The position numbers were made by a program, and so were the translations under genes. The notes under the pieces are model-generated. The model was given only the letters and a program-made list of their open reading frames with translations, did no database searches and was not told the origin of the DNA. From Acinetobacter sp. UBA3106 (GTDB lineage: Bacteria > Pseudomonadota > Gammaproteobacteria > Pseudomonadales > Moraxellaceae), in NCBI GenBank assembly GCA_002365595.1, contig DFAM01000018.1, forward strand, positions 6,859 through 70,858: a stretch of 64,000 nt of DNA, given 5' to 3'. The stretch's first letter is position 1. Every line of letters begins with the position of its first letter. This document shows, piece by piece, positions 52,666 through 61,531 of the stretch.

Positions 52666-53859
52666 ATGTGCTTAAACTGTCTGTATGTACATGATCATGT
52701 TTTTAAAAAAAATAATTTTGGTTATTTTAGTGAAGGAAAGATGACTGATGAAATTTTCAAAGATTATACATCAGAGAATGATAATATAATTGTCCTTTCT
52801 CGAATGGCTAATTTGGATAACTCTTTATCATTAAAATATAATAAAATATCATTGAATAATGTTTGTTTTGAACCGGTTTTGGGACAATCATTTCCAAAAA
52901 TATTTCTTAAATATTTTTTTATAAATTTTTTTAGAACTATCAGCTTATTAAGAAAAAGTGATTATATTGTAGTTAGATTGCCTAGTTTTTTGGGTGTATT
53001 TGTTTTGTTTTTAAATATCTTTTTTAAGAAAAAATATTTTGTTGAGTTGGTTGGTGATGCAGAAGATGCCTTGATTTTTAGAAAAAGTATAAAGAATTAT
53101 TTATATTTATTAATGGTCAGTTTTTTTGTTTTTTTAAATAAGATATTTGTGAAAAATGCATCAGGAATTATTTATGTTACAAAAAATAATTTGCAAAATA
53201 AATACCCATCTAAAGCTGAAATTAATAAGGGTATTTCCGATGTTATTTTAAATATTGAAAATATTAAAAATGATTTAGATTTTTATAAAAAGAAAAATAT
53301 TAATGGTTTTAAAATTGGTTTAATAGGTTCATTTAATAATGAGTATAAAGGGATAGATTGCGCTATACACGCTATCCATAAATTAAAAGAATTAGGTTTT
53401 ACTGTAAATCTACATATTTTAGGCACAGGTCGTTTACAGGATAACTATGCAGACCTAGCTGCTCAATTGGGTGTAAGTGATTCTATTTTCTTTGATGGGT
53501 CATTAGCAGGTGGTAAAGCTGTCTTTGATTGGTTAGATAAACTAGATATTTATATTCAACCAAGTAAAACAGAGGGATTACCTAGAGCTTTATTAGAGGC
53601 AATGAGTCGAGGTTTACCAATTGTTGCATCTAATGTAGGAGGTATACCCGAATTAATTAACCAGAATTGGTTAATTGCACCGAATGATTCAAAAGATTTA
53701 GCTAAAAAAATACAAATATTCATGAACTCTCAGGATGTAAGATTTCAAGCGGGTAATGAAAACTACAAAGTTGCTTGCGAATATGATTTTGATATTCTTT
53801 CCTTGCAACGAAAAGAGTTTTGGGATAATGCTCGTAAAATGGTACAAGGTCAGTTATGA
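52666..53859 (+). CDS. Glycosyltransferase family 4
   Basis: A 397-aa GT4 enzyme with a long, poorly conserved and AT-rich N-terminal half (including a hydrophobic segment YLYLLMVSFFVFLNKIF near residue 145) and a well conserved C-terminal half: GFKIGLIGSFNNEYKGIDCA, then LHILGTGRLQDNYADLAAQL and PSKTEGLPRALLEAMSRGL. Base composition rises within the gene towards its 3' end, so it may be a hybrid joined by recombination. The stop overlaps the next gene (ATGA). Confidence 0.85.
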   Translation: MCLNCLYVHDHVFKKNNFGYFSEGKMTDEIFKDYTSENDNIIVLSRMANLDNSLSLKYNKISLNNVCFEPVLGQSFPKIFLKYFFINFFRTISLLRKSDYIVVRLPSFLGVFVLFLNIFFKKKYFVELVGDAEDALIFRKSIKNYLYLLMVSFFVFLNKIFVKNASGIIYVTKNNLQNKYPSKAEINKGISDVILNIENIKNDLDFYKKKNINGFKIGLIGSFNNEYKGIDCAIHAIHKLKELGFTVNLHILGTGRLQDNYADLAAQLGVSDSIFFDGSLAGGKAVFDWLDKLDIYIQPSKTEGLPRALLEAMSRGLPIVASNVGGIPELINQNWLIAPNDSKDLAKKIQIFMNSQDVRFQAGNENYKVACEYDFDILSLQRKEFWDNARKMVQGQL

Positions 53860-54998
53860 AGTTTTTAATGATTTGTAGCTATCTTCCTTCAGCTTTGAAC
53901 TTTAGAGGAAAACTGTTGGAAGCTATTCATGTCAAAGGCTATGAAATCCACATTATCGCCCCTGATTTGACTTCTTTCTCTGCTGAGCATAAAAAACTGT
54001 TAGAACTTGGTTATTTCGTACATGAAGTTTGCATGCAGCGTACAGGGACCAACCCGGTAGCAGACTTAAAAACCTTAGGGAGCATGTATACGCTTATAAA
54101 AAAAATCAAACCTGATTATGTCCTATCTTATACGATCAAACCGGTGATCTATGGAACACTCGCCACATGGCTGGCAAAAGTACCGCATCGTTATGCCTTA
54201 ATTACCGGTTTAGGTTATGCATTTCAAAATGTAGAAACTCAGACTAAGCGCAGCGTTTTTCAGAAACTGGTTCATGGTTTATACCAGCAGGCATTATCGC
54301 GCAGTCATAAGGCATTTTTTCAAAACCCGGATGACTTAAAACTTTTTCAGGATTTAAAGCTTTTAAATGCTCAAACACCTACAGTGGTAGTGAATGGTTC
54401 CGGAGTCAATGTTGCTGACTTCAATGTATTGCCTTTACCTGTAATGGCTGATCAAAAAATCAAAATATCCTTTTTACTGATTGCGCGTTTACTGGTAGAT
54501 AAAGGTGTCCGTGAATATGCCGAAGCAGCAAAAATTATTAAACATAAATATCCGCATGTAGAATTTAATCTGGTGGGCTGGATTGATGAAAATCCTTCGG
54601 CCATTCGCCAGCAAGAATTGGATCAATGGGTGGCTAGTAACACATTAAACTACTGGGGGAAACTATCCGATGTTCGTCCTGCAATTTCAGAAAGTTCGGT
54701 TTATGTGTTGCCGTCGTATCGTGAAGGCACTCCGCGTACAGTTTTAGAGGCCATGGCAATGGGCCGGGCAATTATTACCACGGATGCCCCAGGTTGTCGT
54801 GAAACTGTTACCGATGGCGATAACGGATTTCTAGTTGAAGTAAAATCCGTAGAAAGTTTAGTAAAAGCAATGGAGAAACTCATTCTTCAACCAGAGCTTA
54901 TCGCTAAAATGGGAAGTCGCTCCCGAGAAATCGCACTTCATAAATACGATGTACATCAGGTAAACAAACATATGATGCAAGAAATGGGTTTGATCTAA
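53856..54998 (+). CDS. Glycosyltransferase family 4 (PglA-like)
   Basis: A 380-aa GT4 enzyme with ICSYLPSALNFRGKLLEAI at the N terminus and LSYTIKPVIYGTLATWLAK near residue 90. KISFLLIARLLVDKGVREYA forms the hinge and PSYREGTPRTVLEAMAMGRA the donor site. Its neighbourhood just before the initiating transferase resembles PglA-type enzymes that add the second sugar to a bacillosamine-type first sugar; this assignment is inference from position. Base composition is back to the chromosomal norm. Confidence 0.87.
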   Translation: MKFLMICSYLPSALNFRGKLLEAIHVKGYEIHIIAPDLTSFSAEHKKLLELGYFVHEVCMQRTGTNPVADLKTLGSMYTLIKKIKPDYVLSYTIKPVIYGTLATWLAKVPHRYALITGLGYAFQNVETQTKRSVFQKLVHGLYQQALSRSHKAFFQNPDDLKLFQDLKLLNAQTPTVVVNGSGVNVADFNVLPLPVMADQKIKISFLLIARLLVDKGVREYAEAAKIIKHKYPHVEFNLVGWIDENPSAIRQQELDQWVASNTLNYWGKLSDVRPAISESSVYVLPSYREGTPRTVLEAMAMGRAIITTDAPGCRETVTDGDNGFLVEVKSVESLVKAMEKLILQPELIAKMGSRSREIALHKYDVHQVNKHMMQEMGLI

Positions 54999-55607
54999 AT
55001 GCTAAAACGCCTTCTCGATATTCTCATCGCTTCCATTGCCCTGATCCTGCTTTCACCACTTTATGCCTTTGTTGCTTACAAAGTGAAAAAAAATCTGGGC
55101 TCTCCGGTCTTGTTTCGTCAGGTGCGTCCCGGTTTACATGGCAAGCCCTTTGAAATGATCAAGTTCCGCACCATGAAAGATGCTGTGGACGAGCAGGGTA
55201 ACCCATTGCCGGACAGTGAACGTCTAACGCCTTTTGGTCAAATGTTGCGTTCTACCAGTCTGGATGAAATGCCGGAACTGTGGAACGTGATTAAAGGCGA
55301 TATGAGTATTGTCGGTCCACGCCCACTGTTGATGGAATACCTGCCGCTTTACAGCCCTGAACAGGCCAAACGCCATGATGTAAGACCGGGCATGACGGGT
55401 CACGCGCAGGTCAATGGCCGCAATGCCATTGGCTGGGAAGAAAAATTCAAGCTGGATACCTGGTACGTCGAAAAACAGTCGATTTGGCTCGACTTCAAAA
55501 TCATGTTTAAAACGGTACATAAAGTTTTAGCAAAAGATGATATCAGTGCCGAGGGTGAAGCGACTATGACACGTTTTACTGGCTCACAACACAAGGACGA
55601 AACATAA
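54999..55607 (+). CDS. itrB: Initiating phosphoglycosyltransferase, ItrB/PglC type
   Basis: A 202-aa monotopic phosphoglycosyl transferase that starts repeat-unit assembly by moving a sugar-1-phosphate onto undecaprenyl phosphate. It has one N-terminal re-entrant helix (ILIASIALILLSPLYAFVAY), the basic KFRTMKDAVDE, the catalytic Asp-Glu in STSLDEMPELWNVIKGDMS and the VGPRPLLMEYLPLY motif. Its position next to the acetyltransferase, aminotransferase and dehydratase for UDP-QuiNAc4NAc makes QuiNAc4NAc-1-P the likely donor. Acinetobacter K-locus nomenclature calls such enzymes ItrB. A second, different transferase is at 59997. Confidence 0.83.
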   Translation: MLKRLLDILIASIALILLSPLYAFVAYKVKKNLGSPVLFRQVRPGLHGKPFEMIKFRTMKDAVDEQGNPLPDSERLTPFGQMLRSTSLDEMPELWNVIKGDMSIVGPRPLLMEYLPLYSPEQAKRHDVRPGMTGHAQVNGRNAIGWEEKFKLDTWYVEKQSIWLDFKIMFKTVHKVLAKDDISAEGEATMTRFTGSQHKDET

Positions 55608-56260
55608 TGAAAGCTTTATATATTGGTGTTTACGGTGCAAGTGGTTTTGGTAAAGAAGTTATGCCATTGGTTCGCCAGCAATTTCCAACCCTCGCCAAAG
55701 ATAACTTTGTTTTTATCGATGATGGCCAAGCTGGCAATAGTTTAAATGGCTATGCTGTTCTAAGTTATCAGGATTTTCTCGCTACACCAATTACCCATAA
55801 GGCTGTAACCATTGCTATCGCAAACAGCCAAGTTCGTGAAAAATTGGTCAACCGTATAACTGAAGACCAAATTCAGCATTTAGACGTTCATGCAAGTAAT
55901 ACAGTTATTCTAGATGAAGTAGATATTGGTGAAGGTAGCTTACTTTGTCCTTTCACCTGTCTAACATCCAATATTAAAATTGGAAAATTCTTTCACGCCA
56001 ATATTTACAGTTATGTAGCTCATGACTGTGTTATCGGCGATTATGTCACCTTTGCACCGGGCGTGAAATGTAATGGCAATATCCATATTGAAGACCATGC
56101 CTATATTGGGACAGGTGCTGTGATCAAACAGGGGACACCGGACAAGCCTTTAGTGATTGGTAAAGGTGCGGTAGTGGGTATGGGAGCTGTGGTCACCAAA
56201 AGTGTACCACCCGGCGTGACGGTAGTCGGCAATCCGGCACGGATCTTAGAGAAAAAATAA
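55607..56260 (+). CDS. qhbA: Sugar N-acetyltransferase, QhbA/PglD type
   Basis: A 217-aa NeuD/PglD-family acetyltransferase that would acetylate the 4-amino group of UDP-2-acetamido-4-amino-2,4,6-trideoxyglucose. The N-terminal part GVYGASGFGKEVMPLVRQ binds the nucleotide sugar, a left-handed beta helix follows from about residue 95, and the catalytic His is in YVAHDCVIGDYVTF. NPARILEKK closes it. It shares a base with the stop of the previous gene and comes 31 bases before the aminotransferase. Confidence 0.88.
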   Translation: MKALYIGVYGASGFGKEVMPLVRQQFPTLAKDNFVFIDDGQAGNSLNGYAVLSYQDFLATPITHKAVTIAIANSQVREKLVNRITEDQIQHLDVHASNTVILDEVDIGEGSLLCPFTCLTSNIKIGKFFHANIYSYVAHDCVIGDYVTFAPGVKCNGNIHIEDHAYIGTGAVIKQGTPDKPLVIGKGAVVGMGAVVTKSVPPGVTVVGNPARILEKK

Positions 56261-56291
56261 GTTTTTAAATTTTAAAAATTCAGGAAACATC

Positions 56292-57461
56292 ATGTTAAAC
56301 ACTGCATTTGAACCATGGCCAAGCTTTACCCAAGAAGAAGCTGATGCTGTCTCCCAAGTCTTATTGTCCAATAAAGTGAATTACTGGACCGGTCAGGAAT
56401 GTCGTGAGTTTGAAAAAGAGTTTGCGCAGTTTGCCGGCACTCAACATGCTGTAGCACTTGCTAATGGTACGGTAGCGTTAGATGTGGCACTGAAAGCTCT
56501 AGACATTGGTGCAGGGGATGATGTCATTGTGACTTCACGTACTTTCCTGGCATCAGCAAGTTCAATTGTCACAGCTGGTGCAAATCCAATATTTGCCGAT
56601 GTTGAACTCGACTCACAAAATATTTCACGTCGTACCATTGAAGCAGTTTTAACCCCAAATACCAAAGCGATTATCTGTGTACATCTGGCAGGTTGGATGT
56701 GCGACATGGACCCAATTATGCAATTGGCCGAAGAAAAAGGTTTATATGTAATTGAAGACTGTGCCCAAGCCCATGGTGCAATGTACAAAGGTAAATCAGC
56801 AGGTTCGATTGGCCATATTGGCGCATGGTCTTTCTGTCAGGACAAGATTATGACCACAGGTGGGGAAGGCGGCATGGTCACCACCAATGACGAAATACTA
56901 TGGAAAAAAATGTGGTCTTATAAAGATCATGGTAAAAATTTCGATAGTATTTACAACAAACAGCATCCACCAGGATTCCGCTGGTTACATGATTCATTTG
57001 GTACCAACTGGCGCATGATGGAAATGCAAGCGGTGATTGGACGCATCCAGCTGAAAAAAATGCCGGAATGGACTGCAAAACGCCTTGCCAATATGGAAAA
57101 AATTTATGCGGCATTTGCAGACAGCCCATATTTTATTGTTCATCGTCCAGCCGACGACTATGTACATGCTGCTTATAAATGTTATGTGCAGGTCAATATT
57201 GATGCCTTACCAGAAGGTTGGTCACGTGACCGGATCATGCAGGAAATCAATGCTCAGAATGTGCCTTGTTTTAGTGGTTCCTGTTCAGAAGTCTACTTAG
57301 AACATGCTTTTGATGGTACACCGTGGCGTCCGATAGAAAGACTCGAAAATGCAAAAACATTAGGTGAAACGAGCTTGATGTTTTTAGTTCATCCGACTTT
57401 AAGTCAAGAAAGCATGAATAAGACTGTAGCGGGCATTCAGCAAGTGATTAAGCAAATTTAA
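56292..57461 (+). CDS. qhbB: PLP-dependent sugar aminotransferase, QhbB/PglE type
   Basis: A 389-aa DegT/DnrJ/EryC1-family enzyme that would aminate the 4-keto group of UDP-2-acetamido-2,6-dideoxy-4-ketohexose. Residues visible are HAVALANGTVALDVALKAL for phosphate binding, IEDCAQAHGAMY with the PLP-ring Asp, and the PLP lysine K185 in FCQDKIMTTGGEGGM. The substrate is inferred from the acetyltransferase and dehydratase on either side. A small hairpin GGAGAGTA/TACTCTCC (57481-57504) follows before the dehydratase gene. Confidence 0.9.
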   Translation: MLNTAFEPWPSFTQEEADAVSQVLLSNKVNYWTGQECREFEKEFAQFAGTQHAVALANGTVALDVALKALDIGAGDDVIVTSRTFLASASSIVTAGANPIFADVELDSQNISRRTIEAVLTPNTKAIICVHLAGWMCDMDPIMQLAEEKGLYVIEDCAQAHGAMYKGKSAGSIGHIGAWSFCQDKIMTTGGEGGMVTTNDEILWKKMWSYKDHGKNFDSIYNKQHPPGFRWLHDSFGTNWRMMEMQAVIGRIQLKKMPEWTAKRLANMEKIYAAFADSPYFIVHRPADDYVHAAYKCYVQVNIDALPEGWSRDRIMQEINAQNVPCFSGSCSEVYLEHAFDGTPWRPIERLENAKTLGETSLMFLVHPTLSQESMNKTVAGIQQVIKQI

Positions 57462-57601
57462 ACATTTTATAAAATGATAAGGAGAGTAAAATCATATACT
57501 CTCCATATCATGTAAAATGTTCACTAAATGCTTGGGAATCTAGAAATAATAAAAGATTATCTAAGTAAGCTACATAATAGAATTGAATAGAAGTCTTTGC
57601 C

Positions 57602-59476
57602 GTGAAATCACTTATTGTTCCATTTGCTACAGCGCCAAGACACGTTAAACAAAGCTTTCTCATGGCTTTAGATTTTGTGATCTTTCCAGTACTGATTTGG
57701 CTTTGTTATGCCATTCGGAAATTTGATTTAGGTACAGAAGTTGTTCCCAACTTGGCTTTTGGTACTTTATGGGTCAGTTTCTTGGCAGTTCTGGCTTTAT
57801 CACTTTGTGGTGTTTACCGCTTTATTGTCCGTACCTTCAATGAAGCTTTTATTGTAAAGCTTGCCATGGCGACAGTGTTTACTGTTATGGGGCTATATGC
57901 AATGGCATATTTTACCCCTGCATTTATTCCTACATCTATTCCAATGATGTTTGGTTTTATGATGTTCGCTTGGATCTGGTTTAGCCGTGGGATTATTCGT
58001 GCCATTGTAAAATCTCATTTACAGTCAGATATTCCGCGTAAACGCGTGGCAATTTATGGAGCAGGCAATGCAGGGCAGCAGGTTGCAGCTACGCTTTATC
58101 GTTCTGATGAGCATTTTCCGGTATTTTTTATTGATGATGACATTTCTTTATCAGGTCAAATGATTGGGGGATTAAAAGTTTATCACCCTTCACATGCTTT
58201 AAATTTACTTGCTAAACAAAAGATTGATGAAATCTTGATTGCCTTGCCGTCAGTCAATCGTATCCGCAAAAGTGAAATTGTTAAGTTTCTAGAACCTGCG
58301 CATCTTAAAATTACTGAAATTCCAGGTCTGACCAAATTGGTTGATGGTGAAATCCGTATTTCAGATATTCAAGAAATTGACATTATTGATTTATTAGGCC
58401 GTGATCCCGTTCCCCCTATTCCGGAACTTTTAGCGAAAAATATTCAGAATAAAGTGGTTATGGTCACGGGTGCAGGCGGTTCGATTGGTTCAGAACTTTG
58501 CCGTCAAATTATTAAAAACCAACCTAAAAAATTAGTAATTTACGAGCTTACAGAATTTGCTCTATATAGTATCGATAAAGAACTCCATTTAAATACTGCA
58601 ATTGAAATTGTTCCTATTCTTGGTACGGTGCTCGACCAGGCAAAATTAGAGCGTATTATTGAACAATATCAGGTTCAAACTATTTATCATGCAGCAGCTT
58701 ATAAACATGTACCTTTAGTTGAGTGTAATCCACTTGCTGGATTAAAAAATAATGCCGTAGGTACTGCTTTTAGTTTAAATGCAGCTGTAAAGAAGGGCGT
58801 TGAAACCTTCGTTTTGATTTCGACTGACAAAGCTGTACGTCCAACCAATGTCATGGGTGCCTCAAAACGTATGGCAGAACTATATTGTCAAGCCATGGCA
58901 GAAGCACAGAACCAGACACAGGTCAGTATTGTTCGTTTTGGTAATGTACTGGGTTCATCAGGCTCAGTGGTACCATTGTTTAAACAGCAGATTGCCAAAG
59001 GTGGTCCAATTACTGTCACTCATCCAGATGTTACTCGTTATTTTATGACTATTCCAGAAGCTTCGCAGTTGGTGATTCAGGCAGGCGCATTGGGTAAAGG
59101 GGGTGATGTCTTCTTGCTGGATATGGGAGAGCCGGTTCGTATTCAAGATCTTGCACGGCAAATGATTTCTTTAAGTGGATTAACAGTCCGTGAGTCAGGT
59201 ACACAAAATGGTGATATTGAAATTCAGTATGCTGGTTTGCGTCCTGGAGAAAAACTGTATGAAGAATTACTGATTGATCAGGAAGATACTGAAATTACAC
59301 AACATAGCCGTATTTTAAGGTCTTTTGAAAAACATCATTCCTTGGATGAACTATTACCTATATTTGACCGTTTGAATAATTTAACTGCTATCCAAGAAGA
59401 TGTAGATTGGGCATTACAGCATTTAGAACAGTATGTTGATGGCTATCAGCGTGGAAAAGAAATTAAAGTAAATTAA
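57602..59476 (+). CDS. gdr: UDP-GlcNAc 4,6-dehydratase, membrane-bound (Gdr/PglF/WbpM type)
   Basis: First enzyme of the UDP-QuiNAc4NAc pathway. The 624-aa protein has four N-terminal membrane helices (about residues 18-130), a Rossmann-like CoA-binding domain (AIYGAGNAGQQVAATLY near 152) and the catalytic SDR domain from about 285. There it shows VTGAGGSIGSELCRQI, then AAAYKHVPLVECNP near 364, and LISTDKAVRPTNVMGASKR. The start follows a 140-base gap after the aminotransferase, and a 520-base gap comes behind, so it closes the QuiNAc4NAc module. Confidence 0.93.
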   Translation: MKSLIVPFATAPRHVKQSFLMALDFVIFPVLIWLCYAIRKFDLGTEVVPNLAFGTLWVSFLAVLALSLCGVYRFIVRTFNEAFIVKLAMATVFTVMGLYAMAYFTPAFIPTSIPMMFGFMMFAWIWFSRGIIRAIVKSHLQSDIPRKRVAIYGAGNAGQQVAATLYRSDEHFPVFFIDDDISLSGQMIGGLKVYHPSHALNLLAKQKIDEILIALPSVNRIRKSEIVKFLEPAHLKITEIPGLTKLVDGEIRISDIQEIDIIDLLGRDPVPPIPELLAKNIQNKVVMVTGAGGSIGSELCRQIIKNQPKKLVIYELTEFALYSIDKELHLNTAIEIVPILGTVLDQAKLERIIEQYQVQTIYHAAAYKHVPLVECNPLAGLKNNAVGTAFSLNAAVKKGVETFVLISTDKAVRPTNVMGASKRMAELYCQAMAEAQNQTQVSIVRFGNVLGSSGSVVPLFKQQIAKGGPITVTHPDVTRYFMTIPEASQLVIQAGALGKGGDVFLLDMGEPVRIQDLARQMISLSGLTVRESGTQNGDIEIQYAGLRPGEKLYEELLIDQEDTEITQHSRILRSFEKHHSLDELLPIFDRLNNLTAIQEDVDWALQHLEQYVDGYQRGKEIKVN

Positions 59477-59996
59477 AATCAAGTTGTTGGATTGCATTAC
59501 TGAGTTGACGGTTAAAACTGCTGCTAATTTACTAGGAATATAGCCGTATTTTGCAGCACGATTTTATATACGCTTCGTCAACTCAGTATGTGTAGGCTAA
59601 TCAAAATAGTTCAAATTATTATAAATGGTCATCACGGAAAATGAGCTTACTTATATCAACTAAATTTACAAAGAGTTAGGCCTTGCTGCATTGTAGCAAA
59701 TTGTACTAAAGCATTATTACATTCTTTGCTTCCCTCCTATAAAAAGTATTTATGAAACTATAATTAGAAAAATTCTATTATTAAAGAATGGTTACAGATA
59801 GACAGTGGGAGAGATAAATTAGTTTGAAGTTCTTAAGTGGAATCCTGAAGTCTTAACATGTAAATTGTGCTATCTTATTAAATACCCAGAAAAAATAATC
59901 GAATGGGTTGTGACGCTTTTTAAAAATGCTCAGAGTTAATTTGAGACAAATAAAGTCAATTTAAAACTTTAAGAGATAATAGGGATTTCTTAAAAA
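59477..59996. other. 520-base gap between gdr and the second initiating transferase
   Basis: AT-rich, no gene. The left part holds a 91-base inverted-repeat element (listed separately). The right part is likely to contain a promoter for itr-galU-ugd-gpi, though I cannot name it. Confidence 0.4.
59498..59588. repeat. 91-bp element with perfect 13-bp terminal inverted repeats
   Basis: TACTGAGTTGACG (59498-59510) and CGTCAACTCAGTA (59576-59588) enclose 65 bases. The layout is that of a very small MITE or an IS scar. No target duplication is evident. Confidence 0.5.
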
Positions 59997-60620
59997 ATGA
60001 AAAGGTTAGTTGATATTAGTATATCGCTTATTGCACTTATTATTCTTTCTCCTGTTTTTTTAATAGTTGCATATAAAGTTCGAAAAAATCTCGGCTCGCC
60101 TATCTTTTTTTTTCAAGAACGGCCTGGAAAGGATGGAAAATTATTTAAGATTATCAAGTTCCGTTCCATGAAAGATGCGGTAGATAAAGAGGGTAATCTG
60201 TTACCAGATGACCAAAGAATTACCCCATTTGGACATAAGTTAAGATGTTCGACTCTCGATGAAATGCCTCAACTTATCAATGTGATAAAAGGTGATATGT
60301 GTATAGTTGGACCAAGACCACAATTATGTGAGTTTATGGAACATTATACACCCCATCAAATGCGTCGTCATGAAGTTAAGCCGGGTATGACAGGATTGGC
60401 TCAAGTGAGTGGACGTAATAACCTGTCTTGGGAAGAAAAGTTTAACTTAGATGTAGAATATGTAGATACTCAATCAATTTTTTTAGATTTTAAAATTATG
60501 TTTAAAACATTACTTGTGATGCTAAAAAGAGAGGGAATCAATGCGCCAGATCAGGTTGTTGGAGCAAGCCGGTTTTCACGTTCAGAATCTACAGATACAA
60601 AATCTTCTTCAATTCGTTAA
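59997..60620 (+). CDS. itrA: Initiating phosphoglycosyltransferase, ItrA type
   Basis: A 207-aa monotopic phosphoglycosyl transferase. The N-terminal helix is ISISLIALIILSPVFLIVAY, followed by KFRSMKDAVDKEGN, the catalytic Asp-Glu in STLDEMPQLINVIKGDMC and VGPRPQLCEFMEHYTP. It is clearly different from the transferase at 54999 and resembles the ItrA2 enzymes found just before galU in Acinetobacter K loci, which transfer GalNAc-1-phosphate. That specificity is inference. Two initiating enzymes in one locus imply competition for undecaprenyl phosphate, two glycans, or one enzyme left over from an earlier locus. Confidence 0.85.
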   Translation: MKRLVDISISLIALIILSPVFLIVAYKVRKNLGSPIFFFQERPGKDGKLFKIIKFRSMKDAVDKEGNLLPDDQRITPFGHKLRCSTLDEMPQLINVIKGDMCIVGPRPQLCEFMEHYTPHQMRRHEVKPGMTGLAQVSGRNNLSWEEKFNLDVEYVDTQSIFLDFKIMFKTLLVMLKREGINAPDQVVGASRFSRSESTDTKSSSIR

Positions 60621-60643
60621 TTTTTTATAAAAGTAGTTATATG

Positions 60644-61519
60644 ATGATCAAAAAAGCCATTCTCCCAGTTGCTGGTCTGGGAACCCGTTTTTTACCTGCC
60701 AGTAAATCTATTCCTAAAGAAATGGTGACAGTGGTCGATCGTCCAGCTATTGAATATGTGATACGTGAGGCTGTCGCGGCAGGTATAGAGCAAATCATCC
60801 TGGTGACCCATTCATCCAAAGCGTCGATTGAAAATTATTTTGATCGTAACTTTGAACTGGAAACAACGCTTGAAAATAAAAAGAAATTTGACTTATTAAA
60901 AGAAATTACAGAAATCTTACCTCCCCATGTTAGCGTGGTAAGTGTTCGGCAGCCGCAACCCTTGGGCTTAGGTCATGCAGTACTTTGTGCCAAAGATGTT
61001 ATTGGTCATGACGATTTTGCCGTTTTGCTTCCCGATGTATTGGTTAAAGATAAAGATCCGATTAATGACTTAAGTTTGATGATTCAACGTTTTAACGCAT
61101 CTCAAACTTCACAAATCATGGTGGAAGCGGTGCCTGAGCATCTGGTCGATCAATATGGCATTGTCGATGTGGTTGCATCACCTGCAGAAGGCGAAAGTAT
61201 AGTGATGCAAGGGATTGTAGAAAAGCCTGCAGTGGGTACGGCGCCATCCAATCTTTCTGTCGTGGGGCGCTATGTATTGCCGGCCAAGATTATGCAGCTT
61301 TTGGCAACAACACCTAAAGGTGCAGGGAATGAAATTCAGTTGACCGATGCAATTGCAGAATTACAAAAAACGGAAGTGGTTGAAGCCTATCGAATGAAAG
61401 GTCAAACCTTTGATTGTGGTAGCAAATTGGGTTATCTCAAAGCAGTGTTACATTATGGAGTAGATCATCCTAAATTGGGTGAAGATTTTAAAGCACTCAT
61501 TCAGGAACTTAAATTATAA
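60644..61519 (+). CDS. galU: UTP-glucose-1-phosphate uridylyltransferase
   Basis: Makes UDP-glucose. The 291-aa enzyme has the nucleotidyltransferase signature KAILPVAGLGTRFLPASKSI, the PLGLGHAVLCAKDVIG loop, FAVLLPDVLVKD and the uridine-binding QGIVEKPAVGTAPSN. Starts at ATG 60641 or ATG 60644 are both possible; I use the second. It is a constant-region gene of the K locus, 12 bases before the Ugd-like gene. Confidence 0.96.
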   Translation: MIKKAILPVAGLGTRFLPASKSIPKEMVTVVDRPAIEYVIREAVAAGIEQIILVTHSSKASIENYFDRNFELETTLENKKKFDLLKEITEILPPHVSVVSVRQPQPLGLGHAVLCAKDVIGHDDFAVLLPDVLVKDKDPINDLSLMIQRFNASQTSQIMVEAVPEHLVDQYGIVDVVASPAEGESIVMQGIVEKPAVGTAPSNLSVVGRYVLPAKIMQLLATTPKGAGNEIQLTDAIAELQKTEVVEAYRMKGQTFDCGSKLGYLKAVLHYGVDHPKLGEDFKALIQELKL

Positions 61520-61531
61520 GGCGAGAAAATA

